This document shows positions 24,726 through 33,628 of a stretch of DNA of 64,000 nt, in pieces (positions within the stretch are counted from its first letter, which is position 1; every line of letters starts with the position of its first letter). The stretch comes from Botrimarina mediterranea (lineage in GTDB: Bacteria; Planctomycetota; Planctomycetia; Pirellulales; Lacipirellulaceae): the NCBI RefSeq assembly GCF_007753265.1, contig NZ_CP036349.1, positions 558,001 through 622,000 of the forward strand, in the 5' to 3' direction. Made by a program: the position numbers and the translations under genes. Under the pieces are notes generated by a model, which saw only the letters and a program-made list of their open reading frames with translations, was not told the DNA's origin and ran no database searches.

Positions 24726-25304
24726 ATGCCCGCCACGACCCGCGAAAAGCTCGCCGACGCCGCCCTGCGACGCTTCTACCGCGACGGGTTCCGCAATGTC
24801 GGCATCGACCAGGTCCTCGCCGATGTCGGCATCAGCAAGACCGCGTTCTACAAGCACTTTGAGTGCAAGGAAGACCTCGTGCTGCTGGGCCTCGAGCGGC
24901 ACGACATCGAGGCCCAGGAGATGTTCGACCGCGTCACGCGCGAGGTCGGCGGGCCGACCGCGCTAGGCCGGCTCTACGCGCTCTTCGATGTGGTGGAGCA
25001 GATCATCGGCGACGAAGAATTTCACGGCTGTGTCTTCGTCAACGTCGCGATCGAGTTCCCCCTGCCCCACGACCCGGCCCACGTCGCCGCCGCCAATAGC
25101 AAACGGGCGGTCGAAAAGATGGTGGGCGACTTAGCGACCGAAGCGGGCGCCGACGACCCCGCCGCGCTCGCGCACGAGTTGTGCCTGATCATGGAGGGCG
25201 CTTACGTCACCCGCAGCGTCGGCTGCGAGGGGGACACCATCTCTGCGGCGCGACGGCTGGCGCGATTGGCGATCAAGAGCCGCTGCGGCGCATGTCCCCA
25301 GTAG
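24726..25304 (+). CDS. TetR/AcrR family transcriptional regulator
   Basis: 192 aa from the ATG at 24726. N-terminal HTH (about 5-50): TREKLADAALRRFYRDGF, VGIDQVLADVGISKTAFYKH. The ligand domain includes GCVFVNVAIEFP, a pattern seen in TetR proteins of the thiol- and electrophile-responsive type, and several cysteines. The start at 24687 would run through the operator and is disfavoured. Probably represses itself and mddA. Confidence 0.92.
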   Translation: MPATTREKLADAALRRFYRDGFRNVGIDQVLADVGISKTAFYKHFECKEDLVLLGLERHDIEAQEMFDRVTREVGGPTALGRLYALFDVVEQIIGDEEFHGCVFVNVAIEFPLPHDPAHVAAANSKRAVEKMVGDLATEAGADDPAALAHELCLIMEGAYVTRSVGCEGDTISAARRLARLAIKSRCGACPQ

Positions 25305-25305
25305 C

Positions 25306-26145
25306 ATGTCGCCAGCAGAGTGGTTTGCGACGCACCGTATCCTCGGACTGCGCCATTCGTGGGAGTCCGCAACCCCATGTGGGGAGACACCCCCCACGCC
25401 ATTGTTTACCCTGCAGCTCATCGGCACGGATGATCAGGCGTACGAGTCCCAGGACGGTGGCATGGCGGCGGAGAACCTTTTAAACACAAGCCTCATTGAT
25501 TCCCACCTGATGCGCGAGGCCCCGTGGTCCGAGGGGCACGGCGCCGCTCCGGGCCATCTCGGTGGCGGGATGCTTTACTACGCCCTCACGCACCTGCTGT
25601 GTGCGAAACGCTGCGTGTGCATCGGCTCGGGCGGTGGGTTCGTCCCGCGGTTGATGCGGCAAGCGCAACGAGACCTGCTGCGAGCTGGCGTCCTCGAAGA
25701 GGCCGAGACGCACCTCATCGACGCCAACCTCCCTCAGAGCGGCTGGGGGAGCCCGCACTGGCTCGACGATGATTCGTTCTTCCGCCGGCAGTTCCCCGAC
25801 GTGACGCTTCACCTGCGTCGTTCGGACGAGGCCCTGCCGTCGTTTGCCCCGGGTTCGGTGGACTACGTGCACGTCGATGGCGACCACAGCTACGGAGGCT
25901 GCCGGCGCGATTTCGAGTTGAGCCTGCCGCTGCTGACTGAGCGAGGCGTCATCACGCTGCATGACACGTCGCTGCACGAGCAAGAGCGGAGCTGCGGCGT
26001 CCATCGTGTCGTCAACGAGCTGCGTCGATCCCGTCGCATCGACGTGATCGACCTGCCGCTGGTCGGTCGGGGCGTCGCGATCGTGCGGCCACGGCCCCGT
26101 CAGGTGGGGAGAGTCCGTCGGTTCTTCAGCAAACTGAAGCCGTAG
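25306..26145 (+). CDS. Class I SAM-dependent methyltransferase-like protein
   Basis: 279 aa. Rossmann methyltransferase of the Methyltransf_24 type: CVCIGSGGGFVPRLMRQAQ, HLIDANLP, SVDYVHVDGDHSYGGCRRDF, GVITLHDTSLH. The first 40 residues are encoded by a palindrome (about 25357-25400, CGTGGG...CCCACG), so the true start may be the ATG at 25462, giving 227 aa. It begins one base after the TetR stop. Substrate unknown; similar enzymes work on sugars of cell-surface polymers. Confidence 0.8.
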   Translation: MSPAEWFATHRILGLRHSWESATPCGETPPTPLFTLQLIGTDDQAYESQDGGMAAENLLNTSLIDSHLMREAPWSEGHGAAPGHLGGGMLYYALTHLLCAKRCVCIGSGGGFVPRLMRQAQRDLLRAGVLEEAETHLIDANLPQSGWGSPHWLDDDSFFRRQFPDVTLHLRRSDEALPSFAPGSVDYVHVDGDHSYGGCRRDFELSLPLLTERGVITLHDTSLHEQERSCGVHRVVNELRRSRRIDVIDLPLVGRGVAIVRPRPRQVGRVRRFFSKLKP

Positions 26146-26215
26146 CCTCCGAGCGACAGCGTAGCCGAGCCATTAGCGCTGAGGGAGCCAGATTCGTGCC
26201 GCTCGTATCGGTGAT

Positions 26216-26743
26216 CTACGGGACGGGCGCCTCCGCCACGGGTCGCCGCCGTAGGAAGAGCATCGCGATCGCTGACACAAGCATCCCCAGGACAAACGCC
26301 GTGATTGCGGACGACACCGCGTAGTTCGAGAGCGTGAAGTAGTCCCGCGCCTGCGCCTCGAACTGGGCGATCTGTTCGGCGCTCGCGCCATGGGCGGCGA
26401 AATGCTCGCGCGTTTGCTGCGCCATGTACTCGGGCCACTCGGGATGCACCACCTTGAAGTAGCCGACCTGCGCGACGACCGCCATCACCGCCGAAGCCAA
26501 CGCCGCAACGGCGCCGAACAACACGCCCGACAGGTAGCCGCGCTGAGGGTCTCTCCGCTTAGCGCTCCGCAGGGCGAGCACGAACCCGATGCACGTCAGC
26601 AGCAGCCAGACGGTCATGAAGACCTGAAAGACGGCGATGCCATTGGTGTGAAGTCCGAGGTAGTAGGCGGCGTACAACCAGACGAGATTCACCAGCCCGA
26701 TAGCGGCGCCCCAGTCCAGGGCGTGAAAAAGGTCGCGTCGCAT
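26216..26743 (-). CDS. DUF4199-like membrane protein
   Basis: 175 aa from the ATG at 26743, which has GGAGGTCC six bases upstream. Four membrane spans (about 10-32, 38-58, 72-94, 140-162). The loop after span three (PEWPEYMAQQTREHFAAHG) is the variable hydrophilic part typical of DUF4199 proteins. Function unknown. Confidence 0.8.
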   Translation of the reverse strand: MRRDLFHALDWGAAIGLVNLVWLYAAYYLGLHTNGIAVFQVFMTVWLLLTCIGFVLALRSAKRRDPQRGYLSGVLFGAVAALASAVMAVVAQVGYFKVVHPEWPEYMAQQTREHFAAHGASAEQIAQFEAQARDYFTLSNYAVSSAITAFVLGMLVSAIAMLFLRRRPVAEAPVP

Positions 26744-27169
26744 CCGAAGGACCTCCGAGCGGCACATGAGAGAAAGTTGATGAGAAGGTTGGCGGCAAGC
26801 CCTTGGGTGGACCCGGCCGAGCGCCATGCTCACACCCGATAGGGGATGAGCATGGGAAGTGGAGAAATCTGTCGATCCTGGTTCACATGCCCATCCGCTG
26901 CGCGTGTGGGCATGGCGCCCGGCTTCATCCGACACTTGAAGAAACGTGCGTATTCGTCCGCATAACTGCCTGCCACGAATGGAAATGGGAATCTACGTGA
27001 CATCGACGAACAACTTCGGCCAGGAATAATAGGATGGCACGTTAGCAACCCTAAGTGTCGCTATCACTGTTATTGGCGGGATGTGCTTCGACACGCCCCC
27101 TCCGTACCGGCTGCATGCTGCCGACCCCCTCCGTACCGGCTGCATGCTGCCGAGAAGGCCCATAGTTCC
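26744..27169. other. 426-bp intergenic region with a 29-bp tandem duplication
   Basis: Contains a 29-bp unit (starting CCCCCTCCGTACCGGCTGCA) repeated exactly twice at 27096-27124 and 27125-27153, ending 16 bases before the start codon of the PEP-CTERM gene. A promoter for that gene should lie here, but I cannot assign one. The remainder is less GC-rich than average. Confidence 0.6.
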
Positions 27170-28459
27170 ATGACGTACTACTATTCCTCGCTTGCGTTTC
27201 TATTCGTAGCTTCGTCGGCATTTTCGCAGAGTAGCGAATGGATGCGACCGCTAGGAACGAATACCGACGACTTTTCGTACGGAATCGCAATCGATAGCGA
27301 CGGGAACGTCTTCGTAACGGGTAACACCAAAGGCGACTTCGACGGCTTCGCTGGCCCGTCAGACAAGGCATTTGTCGCCCGATACAACAGCTCAGGTGAG
27401 CTCCTATGGGTCGACCAGCTCGGGGCAAGCGCTCGCTATTTTGGGAAAGATATCGCGGTCGGCCCTAATGGCGGTGTGTACATCGTTGGAAATAGCTTTG
27501 ATTCGACGCTACCAGAGTATGCTGGCTCGTCCGACGCCTTCGTCATGCAATACGACAGCGACGGTAATCGAGGCTGGTCGAGGGCGATCGGGTCTTCTAG
27601 CGGCGACTCGGCAGAGGCTATTGCTATCGATGGACTAGGGAGTCTCTACATGGTGGGGAATAAAAATGGCGACGGGTTTATCGCCAAGTTGGGCCTCACT
27701 GGTGACCTGCTTTGGGAAAACCAGTTTAACAAGTATAGCGACTACCAGCCGGAAACTTTCTACGAGGTTGCTACGACTAACGAGGGTGGAGTGGTCGCTG
27801 CCGGCAATGCTCAGGACGATTTCAGTGCAGCCACCCAACCTTTTTTAGTCAAATACAGCAGCGCTGGCGATGTTGAATGGGAGAAACGTCTTGGGGATGA
27901 CGGATACGCGGAATTGGGGACCATTACTGGAATGGCCGCTAGTCTATCGGGCGACTTCTATGTGACCGGCACCGACTACGGGACGCTCGACGTACGAACA
28001 GGCGAATATGTTGGCGGGACCGCATTCCTGAGCAAGTACTCGTCGGACGGTCGGATCGAATGGATGCATCCACTAGATGACTTACCTGCAGCAATTGAAA
28101 CGGACCAAAATGGCGGCTTACTTGTGACCGGCGTCAGCTTGATCCCCCGCCCCTATAGCTCTTATGTAACAGATGCATTTGTGAGTCTATACGATGAGGC
28201 GGGCGACCTTATATGGAAAAAAGTTCTGTCTACGACAGTTGGCGACTATACGGCGGACCTAGCGACAAATGGCCGCGGTCTGGTCTATGTGGCAGGCACA
28301 CTAAACGGCGGAATTGGAAGGGATCGAACAAGGGACTCAAACGCCTTCGTAGCGAAAACGGTGGTTCCAACGACCGTTCCAGAACCGGGCTTCGGCGTCA
28401 TTCTTATAACGTTGTCTACAATTACCTTGCTGGTTGCTAGGCGAACTATCCGTGTTTAA
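27170..28459 (+). CDS. SBBP beta-propeller protein with PEP-CTERM sorting signal
   Basis: 429 aa from the ATG at 27170. Signal peptide MTYYYSSLAFLFVASSAFSQ. At least six repeats of about 45-60 residues, each with the pattern AIDSDGNVFVTGNT...FVARYNSSGELLWV, as in SBBP beta-propellers. C-terminus TTVPEPGFGVILITLSTI... with ARR is a PEP-CTERM anchor (VPEP, hydrophobic span, basic tail), processed by an exosortase. GC content is visibly lower (near 50%) than the neighbours, so this gene is probably acquired. Likely surface-associated. Confidence 0.9.
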   Translation: MTYYYSSLAFLFVASSAFSQSSEWMRPLGTNTDDFSYGIAIDSDGNVFVTGNTKGDFDGFAGPSDKAFVARYNSSGELLWVDQLGASARYFGKDIAVGPNGGVYIVGNSFDSTLPEYAGSSDAFVMQYDSDGNRGWSRAIGSSSGDSAEAIAIDGLGSLYMVGNKNGDGFIAKLGLTGDLLWENQFNKYSDYQPETFYEVATTNEGGVVAAGNAQDDFSAATQPFLVKYSSAGDVEWEKRLGDDGYAELGTITGMAASLSGDFYVTGTDYGTLDVRTGEYVGGTAFLSKYSSDGRIEWMHPLDDLPAAIETDQNGGLLVTGVSLIPRPYSSYVTDAFVSLYDEAGDLIWKKVLSTTVGDYTADLATNGRGLVYVAGTLNGGIGRDRTRDSNAFVAKTVVPTTVPEPGFGVILITLSTITLLVARRTIRV

Positions 28460-28466
28460 CTTGAGG

Positions 28467-30137
28467 TCACCCCTCCGCCCCCCGCAGCCCCACCAGCTTT
28501 TGCCGCAGCGTCGCCACCTGCCGCTCCAACTCCGTCTGTTCGATTCGCACGCGGTCGAGAATCTTCTCGCTCGAGGACTTGATCGACTCGGCGGGGACGC
28601 GGATTTTGTCGAGGCTTTGCGCTGACTTCTCGATCGCGTTGATCGCTCGGTCGATCGCTTCGACGTCGATGTCTTCGCGGGCGTCGCCGCGGTGTTGTTC
28701 GACCACGCAGGCGCGGGCGATCTCGATCGCCGCCAGCAGGTACGGGTCGGTCGACTGGTCCTCGGCGTCCCAGATCACCAGCAGGTCTTGGCCGAAGCGG
28801 GCGAGGGGCTTGGCGGATTCGGGCGCGGTCTGGCGGCTCCACACGAAGACGCCGAAGTCGGCGCCGCGGTTCTTGCGGGCCGTCTCGAGTTCGTCGATCG
28901 CATTGGCGGGCGTGTAGCCGCGGGCCTCTTTCGCCTCGAAGACGATCCGCGCGCCGGGCGCCGGCGTCTCGGGGCCGAGCCGCAGCACGGCGTCGCCCAC
29001 CTTGCAGTTTTTGACGAGGCCCGTCGTCGCGCCGGTCACCTCGCAGAGGTCGCCGCGCTGGTCGGCCTGCGTGGCGAGGAACGCCAGCACGGCGCCCTCG
29101 AACTCGTGCCCGTGCTCGGGGCTCACGGCGGCGGACTCGCGCTTCTGCACGAGCCTCCCCAGCGCGACGCTCACTTCTTCTTGGAACTTGGCGTTCGATT
29201 CGACGTGGGCGCCGAGGATCGTCAGCAGCTCGCGCTTCAGCCGCGACAGGCCCGACTCGTCGTTGTCGAGCGAGAACTCGCTGGTGATCGTCCGCTGCGC
29301 GCGATCGACGTTCCGCACCAGCCGGCTGAGGGCCGAGTCTTCCTTGTCGAGCGAGAACTCCTTGACGACGTTGTCGATCTTGTCGCCGAGCCCCTTTTGC
29401 AAGTCGCCGTGCCGGCAGGTGAGCTCATCCACCAATCGCTTCAACGCGCTCTGCGGGTTGTCGAGCGAGAACTCGCGCAGCACGTGGTCGCGTTGCGAGC
29501 GGAGTTGCTCGTCAACCGTCTTCTGCAAGCGAGCGAAGAGACCGGTCGATTGGTCGGGGTCGAGCTGCCGCATCAGCGGGCTGTCGCGGCCGAGCTGCGT
29601 GGCGAGCAGGCGGGCGAGCGGCGAGCCGTCGCCGTGCAGTTGGGTGCGGAGGAGCGTGGCGAGCTCGCCGTCGGCGCTGACGAGGCGTTCGACGCGCTCG
29701 GCGAGCCGGCCGCTCTTGGGGTCGAAGTACTCCTTGAGGACCGCGGCGGTCTGCTGGTTGGAATGGTCGGCGTGCGCGGTGAGCGCGTCCTTGAGTTGGG
29801 CGAGCAGCTTCTCGCTGGCGGCGCCCAGCTGCTCCGCATCGAGCCGGCTCGACGCGTGCCGCAGCGCCGCGACGCCGATCCGGAGCGCGTCGGCCGCGAA
29901 CTCGTCGCGCCGGCGCCCCTCGGGCTGCGCCAACAGCGCGGCGATGACCGCCGGATCTCTGAGAATGAGATTTAGCGGTAGGAACGGCGGAATTTCACCG
30001 GGTGTCCAACCAAAAGAGCCGTCGTCGAGGGCGGTGTCGTCGTCGTTCGGCCCGTCGGCCCCGTTGCCGGGAGCGTCGGGACCAAAGGGAAAGGCGTGCT
30101 GGGCTTTGGGCGGCATCGGGGGGGCTCCTTGCGTCAA
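28467..30137 (-). CDS. PD-(D/E)XK nuclease-like protein with EFSLD repeats
   Basis: 556 aa. N-terminal 60 residues are Asp/Gly-rich; 90-245 are helical; then three near-copies of the motif E-F-S-L-D-(4)-A/G-L-x-R-L (at about 222, 263 and 289) separated by 26-41 residues; about 360-485 form a restriction-endonuclease-like domain: HEFEGAVLAFLATQ (helix E), KVGDAVLRL, RIVFEAKEARGY (D...EXK active site), DFGVFVWSRQTAP, DLLVIWDAED. The C-terminus is coiled coil. Similar in layout to DUF2130 proteins. Target unknown. Confidence 0.85.
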   Translation of the reverse strand: MTQGAPPMPPKAQHAFPFGPDAPGNGADGPNDDDTALDDGSFGWTPGEIPPFLPLNLILRDPAVIAALLAQPEGRRRDEFAADALRIGVAALRHASSRLDAEQLGAASEKLLAQLKDALTAHADHSNQQTAAVLKEYFDPKSGRLAERVERLVSADGELATLLRTQLHGDGSPLARLLATQLGRDSPLMRQLDPDQSTGLFARLQKTVDEQLRSQRDHVLREFSLDNPQSALKRLVDELTCRHGDLQKGLGDKIDNVVKEFSLDKEDSALSRLVRNVDRAQRTITSEFSLDNDESGLSRLKRELLTILGAHVESNAKFQEEVSVALGRLVQKRESAAVSPEHGHEFEGAVLAFLATQADQRGDLCEVTGATTGLVKNCKVGDAVLRLGPETPAPGARIVFEAKEARGYTPANAIDELETARKNRGADFGVFVWSRQTAPESAKPLARFGQDLLVIWDAEDQSTDPYLLAAIEIARACVVEQHRGDAREDIDVEAIDRAINAIEKSAQSLDKIRVPAESIKSSSEKILDRVRIEQTELERQVATLRQKLVGLRGAEG

Positions 30138-30425
30138 CCGGCGGCGCAGTGGTTATGTGTACAGGGGTAGTTTTGCAAGTTGAGGGACGGGGGGCTAGGG
30201 ACGGGGGACGAGGGGAGAAGCTTTAGGCGAGCCGGGAGCGTCAGCGACCGGAGGGACTGCGTTGTCCGTTTCCTTGGACTCACTTGGCAAGTGGACCTCG
30301 CACCGGTGTCAGTACACGAAGCGGCAGGTAGGGCTCAAGCGTTTCACCCTCCCCTAACCCCTCCCTGAAAGGGAGGCAAAAAAGATCCCTCGTCCCCCGT
30401 CCCTATCCCCTCGTCCCTCCCACAT

Positions 30426-31313
30426 TCACGTCGCCTCGCTCACCACGCGCGCCGTCCGCCAGCGGCGGTCGGCTCCGGCCGCTACCGCTCCGGCGGTGAC
30501 GACGAACAACGCGGCGGCGTAGAACGGCGCAGCGGGTTGTTCGCCCAGCACCGCCCACGCCAAGAGGCCGGCGAAGAGGAACTGCGACATGTTGACGATC
30601 GCCACCACCTGGCCGCGGAGCACACGCATCGCTTGATTGAGCAGCGAGTGCCCGATGATCGTCGGCAGCAGCGCCAGCAGCAGCACCCACGGGGCCTCGG
30701 CCTGCCAATCGCTCGGCCAGCGCTCGCCAACTAACGGCGCGATGATCAAAGCCGCCAATGCTGCGAACGCGTACAGCGGCGTCACGTAGAGCATCGTCGT
30801 GGGGTGGTGGCGGAACTTGCGCCCTAGCACCAGGTAGAGCGCGAAGAGGAGCATCGAGCCGAAGCAGACGAGGTCGCCGTAGAAGGTCTCGGGCGCGAGC
30901 CGATAGTCGGCGACGAACATGATCGCCAACCCGACCGAGGCGAGCAGCGTGGCGGCGATCTCGCGGCGCGTGACGCGCTCGCCCGACAGCGCGGCGAGGA
31001 GGAACGGCGTGGCGATCGGCGTGAGGTTCACCACGAGCGAACCGTTGGTGGCGAGCGTCATCCGCGCGCCGTTGATCCAACTGATGAAGTGCGCCGTCAG
31101 CACGAGCCCCGGGATAGCCGAGTCACGCAAGTGGGTCCAGTTGAGTTGCGCCCGGTGACGCCGCCAATCGCGGAACGCCCACGGCGAGAGAAACAGCGCC
31201 GCGATCGCCAGCCGCAGGCCGGTCAAGAGGACGGGCTCGACGTGCGAGAGCTTGATCCACAACACCGAGGTGGAACAAGCGAGGCAACCGGCGAGCAGGG
31301 CGAGGTGGGGCAC
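30426..31313 (-). CDS. EamA/DMT family transporter
   Basis: 295 aa from a GTG start at 31313 (no better codon nearby). Ten predicted membrane spans in two five-span halves, each with an EamA pattern: HFISWINGARMTLATNGSLV and VNLTPIATPFLLAALSGERV in the first; HSLLNQAMRVLRGQVVAIVN and MSQFLFAGLLAWAVLGEQP in the second. A drug/metabolite exporter by family; cargo unknown. Confidence 0.9.
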   Translation of the reverse strand: MPHLALLAGCLACSTSVLWIKLSHVEPVLLTGLRLAIAALFLSPWAFRDWRRHRAQLNWTHLRDSAIPGLVLTAHFISWINGARMTLATNGSLVVNLTPIATPFLLAALSGERVTRREIAATLLASVGLAIMFVADYRLAPETFYGDLVCFGSMLLFALYLVLGRKFRHHPTTMLYVTPLYAFAALAALIIAPLVGERWPSDWQAEAPWVLLLALLPTIIGHSLLNQAMRVLRGQVVAIVNMSQFLFAGLLAWAVLGEQPAAPFYAAALFVVTAGAVAAGADRRWRTARVVSEAT

Positions 31314-31577
31314 GCCGAGTAGCGTAGCGACGGCGGGCCGCCGCCGGTATCCGGCACAAGGTCGCGGAGCATTCGCTCGGCGGTTGGCGGAGGTGTCGAA
31401 AGCCGCGACACCGCCTGTCGCGCAGAGCGACGCGTCGTGGGTCCGCGATAACCGGCGCCGCTAACGGCCCGCTTTCATGGCGTCCCGCCGCCGTCCTCAG
31501 CGGCCTGTATGTCTACAATGACGGCGAGGCGCCGAAGGACTTTTGACCGAAGAAGCGATTTACCTTGAGGCCAGATT
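31314..31577. other. Intergenic stretch before repeat copy B
   Basis: About 264 bp without a convincing gene. It should carry promoters for the divergent DMT gene and the prenyltransferase-like gene; none is clear. GC-rich short inverted repeats are present, but none belongs to the families listed here. Confidence 0.3.
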
Positions 31578-31662
31578 GTGGGAGGGGTCTCCTGACCCCG
31601 ATTACGCGCTCCATTCCGTTTCGGAGTGGACACCGTCATCGGCGTCTGGAGACGCCTCCCAC
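31578..31662. repeat. Double-hairpin repeat, copy B
   Basis: Left arm GGGGTC-TCCT-GACCCC, right arm GGCGTCT-GG-AGACGCC, framed by GTGGGAG and CTCCCAC. Here the left arm carries the swapped C/G pair. It lies 35 bases before the start of the prenyltransferase-like gene, so it is in the 5' leader or promoter region. Confidence 0.85.
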
Positions 31663-31697
31663 CGTTCACCAATCTCACCCAATTGGAAATATCAGAT

Positions 31698-32825
31698 ATG
31701 AATCGATCCCTCTGCTCCTTGCTGATTGGCGTTGCGTTACTCGCTTCCACACCGTCAGCCTTTGCTCAGAAGGAAGCGGCTTCTTCGGAGCGAGCCGCGA
31801 AGGTTAAGGCGATCGCCGACGACGCCTTCACGTTTCTGCGCGAGCAGGGACAGGACAAGAGCGGGGCGTTCACGCCTCAGATGGGGTCGGGCATCACTTC
31901 GCTGGTGGTGACCGCGGCGCTGCGGCACGGCCGGCCCGTCGATGACCCGCTGGTGGCCGACGGCCTTAAGGCGATCGTGGCGAGCATCCAGGACGACGGC
32001 GGCATCTACGGCAACGGGCGCCTCAAGAACTACGAAACGTGCGTGGCGATCACGTGCCTCGCCGAGGCGAACAAGGCGGCGGGCGATGGCCGCTACGACG
32101 AAGCGCTCGAGAACGCCGAGGCGTTCGTGCGCGGCCTACAAATCGGCTCCGACGGCGCCGTGGGCCCCGAAGACCCCGAGTACGGCGGCGTCGGCTACAG
32201 CGGCCGCGAACGGCCCGACCTGTCGAACACGGCTTATCTCATCAGCGCCCTGCACTCCGTCGGCGCCGAAGGCGACGACCCGGCGATGCAGCGCGCGCTG
32301 GCGTTCGTGTCGCGTTGCCAGAACCTCGACGCGCAGTGGAACGACACCCCGTTCGCCGGCAAAGTAGACGACGGCGGCTTCTACTACGTGATCCCCACCG
32401 AAGCGGTCGATCCGTCCGAAGACGAGCGCTACACCGCCAACGGCGGGCTGCGGAGCTACGGCTCGATGACCTACTCGGGCTTCAAGAGCCTGGTCTACGC
32501 CGGCCTCAAGAAGGACGACCCCCGCGCGAAGGCGGCGCTCGACTGGATCGGCAAGCACTACACGCTTGAGAACAACCCCGGCCAAGGGGACGCCGGCCTC
32601 TACTACTACTACAACACGTTCGGCGTGGCGCTGGCGGCGTCGGATCTCGAAGAGATCACAACCGACGGCGGTGAGTCGCACAACTGGCGCGATGATCTGG
32701 TCGCCGAACTCGGTGAGCGGCAGAAGGAGAACGGATCGTGGGTGAGCACCAACCGACAGTGGTTCGAGAACGATCCGAATCTCTGCACGGCGTTCGCGCT
32801 ATTGGCGCTTTCGTATTGTGACTGA
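31698..32825 (+). CDS. Secreted prenyltransferase/terpene cyclase-like repeat protein
   Basis: 375 aa from the ATG at 31698. Signal peptide MNRSLCSLLIGVALLASTPS, cleavage near AFAQ. The mature part is an alpha/alpha barrel with repeats of the type GSGITSLVVTAALRHG, NYETCVAITCLAEANK, LSNTAYLISALHSVG, and TAFALLALSYC, as in squalene cyclase and prenyltransferase beta-subunits. The DXDD or metal motifs of those enzymes are not obvious, so it is likely a binding or structural barrel. Overlaps the next gene's start by eight bases. Confidence 0.88.
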   Translation: MNRSLCSLLIGVALLASTPSAFAQKEAASSERAAKVKAIADDAFTFLREQGQDKSGAFTPQMGSGITSLVVTAALRHGRPVDDPLVADGLKAIVASIQDDGGIYGNGRLKNYETCVAITCLAEANKAAGDGRYDEALENAEAFVRGLQIGSDGAVGPEDPEYGGVGYSGRERPDLSNTAYLISALHSVGAEGDDPAMQRALAFVSRCQNLDAQWNDTPFAGKVDDGGFYYVIPTEAVDPSEDERYTANGGLRSYGSMTYSGFKSLVYAGLKKDDPRAKAALDWIGKHYTLENNPGQGDAGLYYYYNTFGVALAASDLEEITTDGGESHNWRDDLVAELGERQKENGSWVSTNRQWFENDPNLCTAFALLALSYCD

Positions 32826-33603
32826 GTCGCTCGATACTCCGCCTCCTGACGGGCGCGGCTCAAACGCCACGGTAGGGTCGCCGGCTCGGTGGGGTCGGTT
32901 GGCGCCAGCGCTGAACTCATTGCTCTTGGTTGTTGGCGCGGTCTGGCTGTGGTCATCGCCGGCTTCTTACCAGACGGTTGAGCGGCTGGCCCTGTCGTCG
33001 CCTGGGGGCCTCCGTACGGCGACGGATTGGTGGGTGGCGATTGGAGTCGTCTTGGCCGCTGCGACGCTTCTGGCGACCGCCTGGGGCCTCCTGAGGGGCT
33101 CTCCGCGGCAGCGCTCGATCGCTGGATATCTAACGTTCACGGCGCTCGTTGGCGGGTGGCTGGCGCTGGTGACGGGGTGGGAGGCCGTTTATGACTGGGG
33201 TCAAGCGCGGCGGGTGCTGGCGGACCTCCCGGCGTTCGAGGCGGTCGCCCAGCGGCTCGACGCCGATTGGCCCACGGACGACGGCACGGCCGAGGGCTTC
33301 GGGCCCTTCATGGCGTACCCCAAGGGGAGGCCGACGTGTCTTCTTCTGCTTGGCCAAGCAAAACCGCCCGGCGGATCGCTCCAGGTGAGTGCGGTCGAGC
33401 GCTCGGACGGCGCGGTGCGGTTCGAGCTATCGGGCGCCGAGCGGCCGGCCTGGGTCGTTTGGCGGGCGGAGGACGCCCCCGCCGCGGCGTTCGCCAGCGG
33501 CCTGGGCGGCGAGTACGCCGTCGCCAGCCAGCGGCGGCTCGCTCCCCACTGGTGGCTGGTCCGGTATAAACTGATGAGAGCTTCGCCCGACCCGTCCGGT
33601 TAG
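32818..33603 (+). CDS. Hypothetical membrane protein
   Basis: 261 aa from a GTG inside the end of the previous gene (eight-base overlap, frame +1). Three hydrophobic spans (about 37-55, 66-86, 97-115), then a 140-residue soluble domain with PTCLLLLGQAKPPGGS and FELSGAERPAWVVW. Not recognised. Located between a secreted barrel protein and a VWA membrane protein, all in the same direction, so probably one transcript. Confidence 0.72.
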   Translation: MTESLDTPPPDGRGSNATVGSPARWGRLAPALNSLLLVVGAVWLWSSPASYQTVERLALSSPGGLRTATDWWVAIGVVLAAATLLATAWGLLRGSPRQRSIAGYLTFTALVGGWLALVTGWEAVYDWGQARRVLADLPAFEAVAQRLDADWPTDDGTAEGFGPFMAYPKGRPTCLLLLGQAKPPGGSLQVSAVERSDGAVRFELSGAERPAWVVWRAEDAPAAAFASGLGGEYAVASQRRLAPHWWLVRYKLMRASPDPSG

Positions 33604-33628
33604 AGGCCCGTCCGTCCCGAGGAATGTG

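Noticed and set aside
28692-29975. 427-codon + frame opposite the PD-(D/E)XK gene
   Set aside because: Mirror of the EFSLD repeat region; Arg/Val/Leu-rich shadow, no independent evidence.
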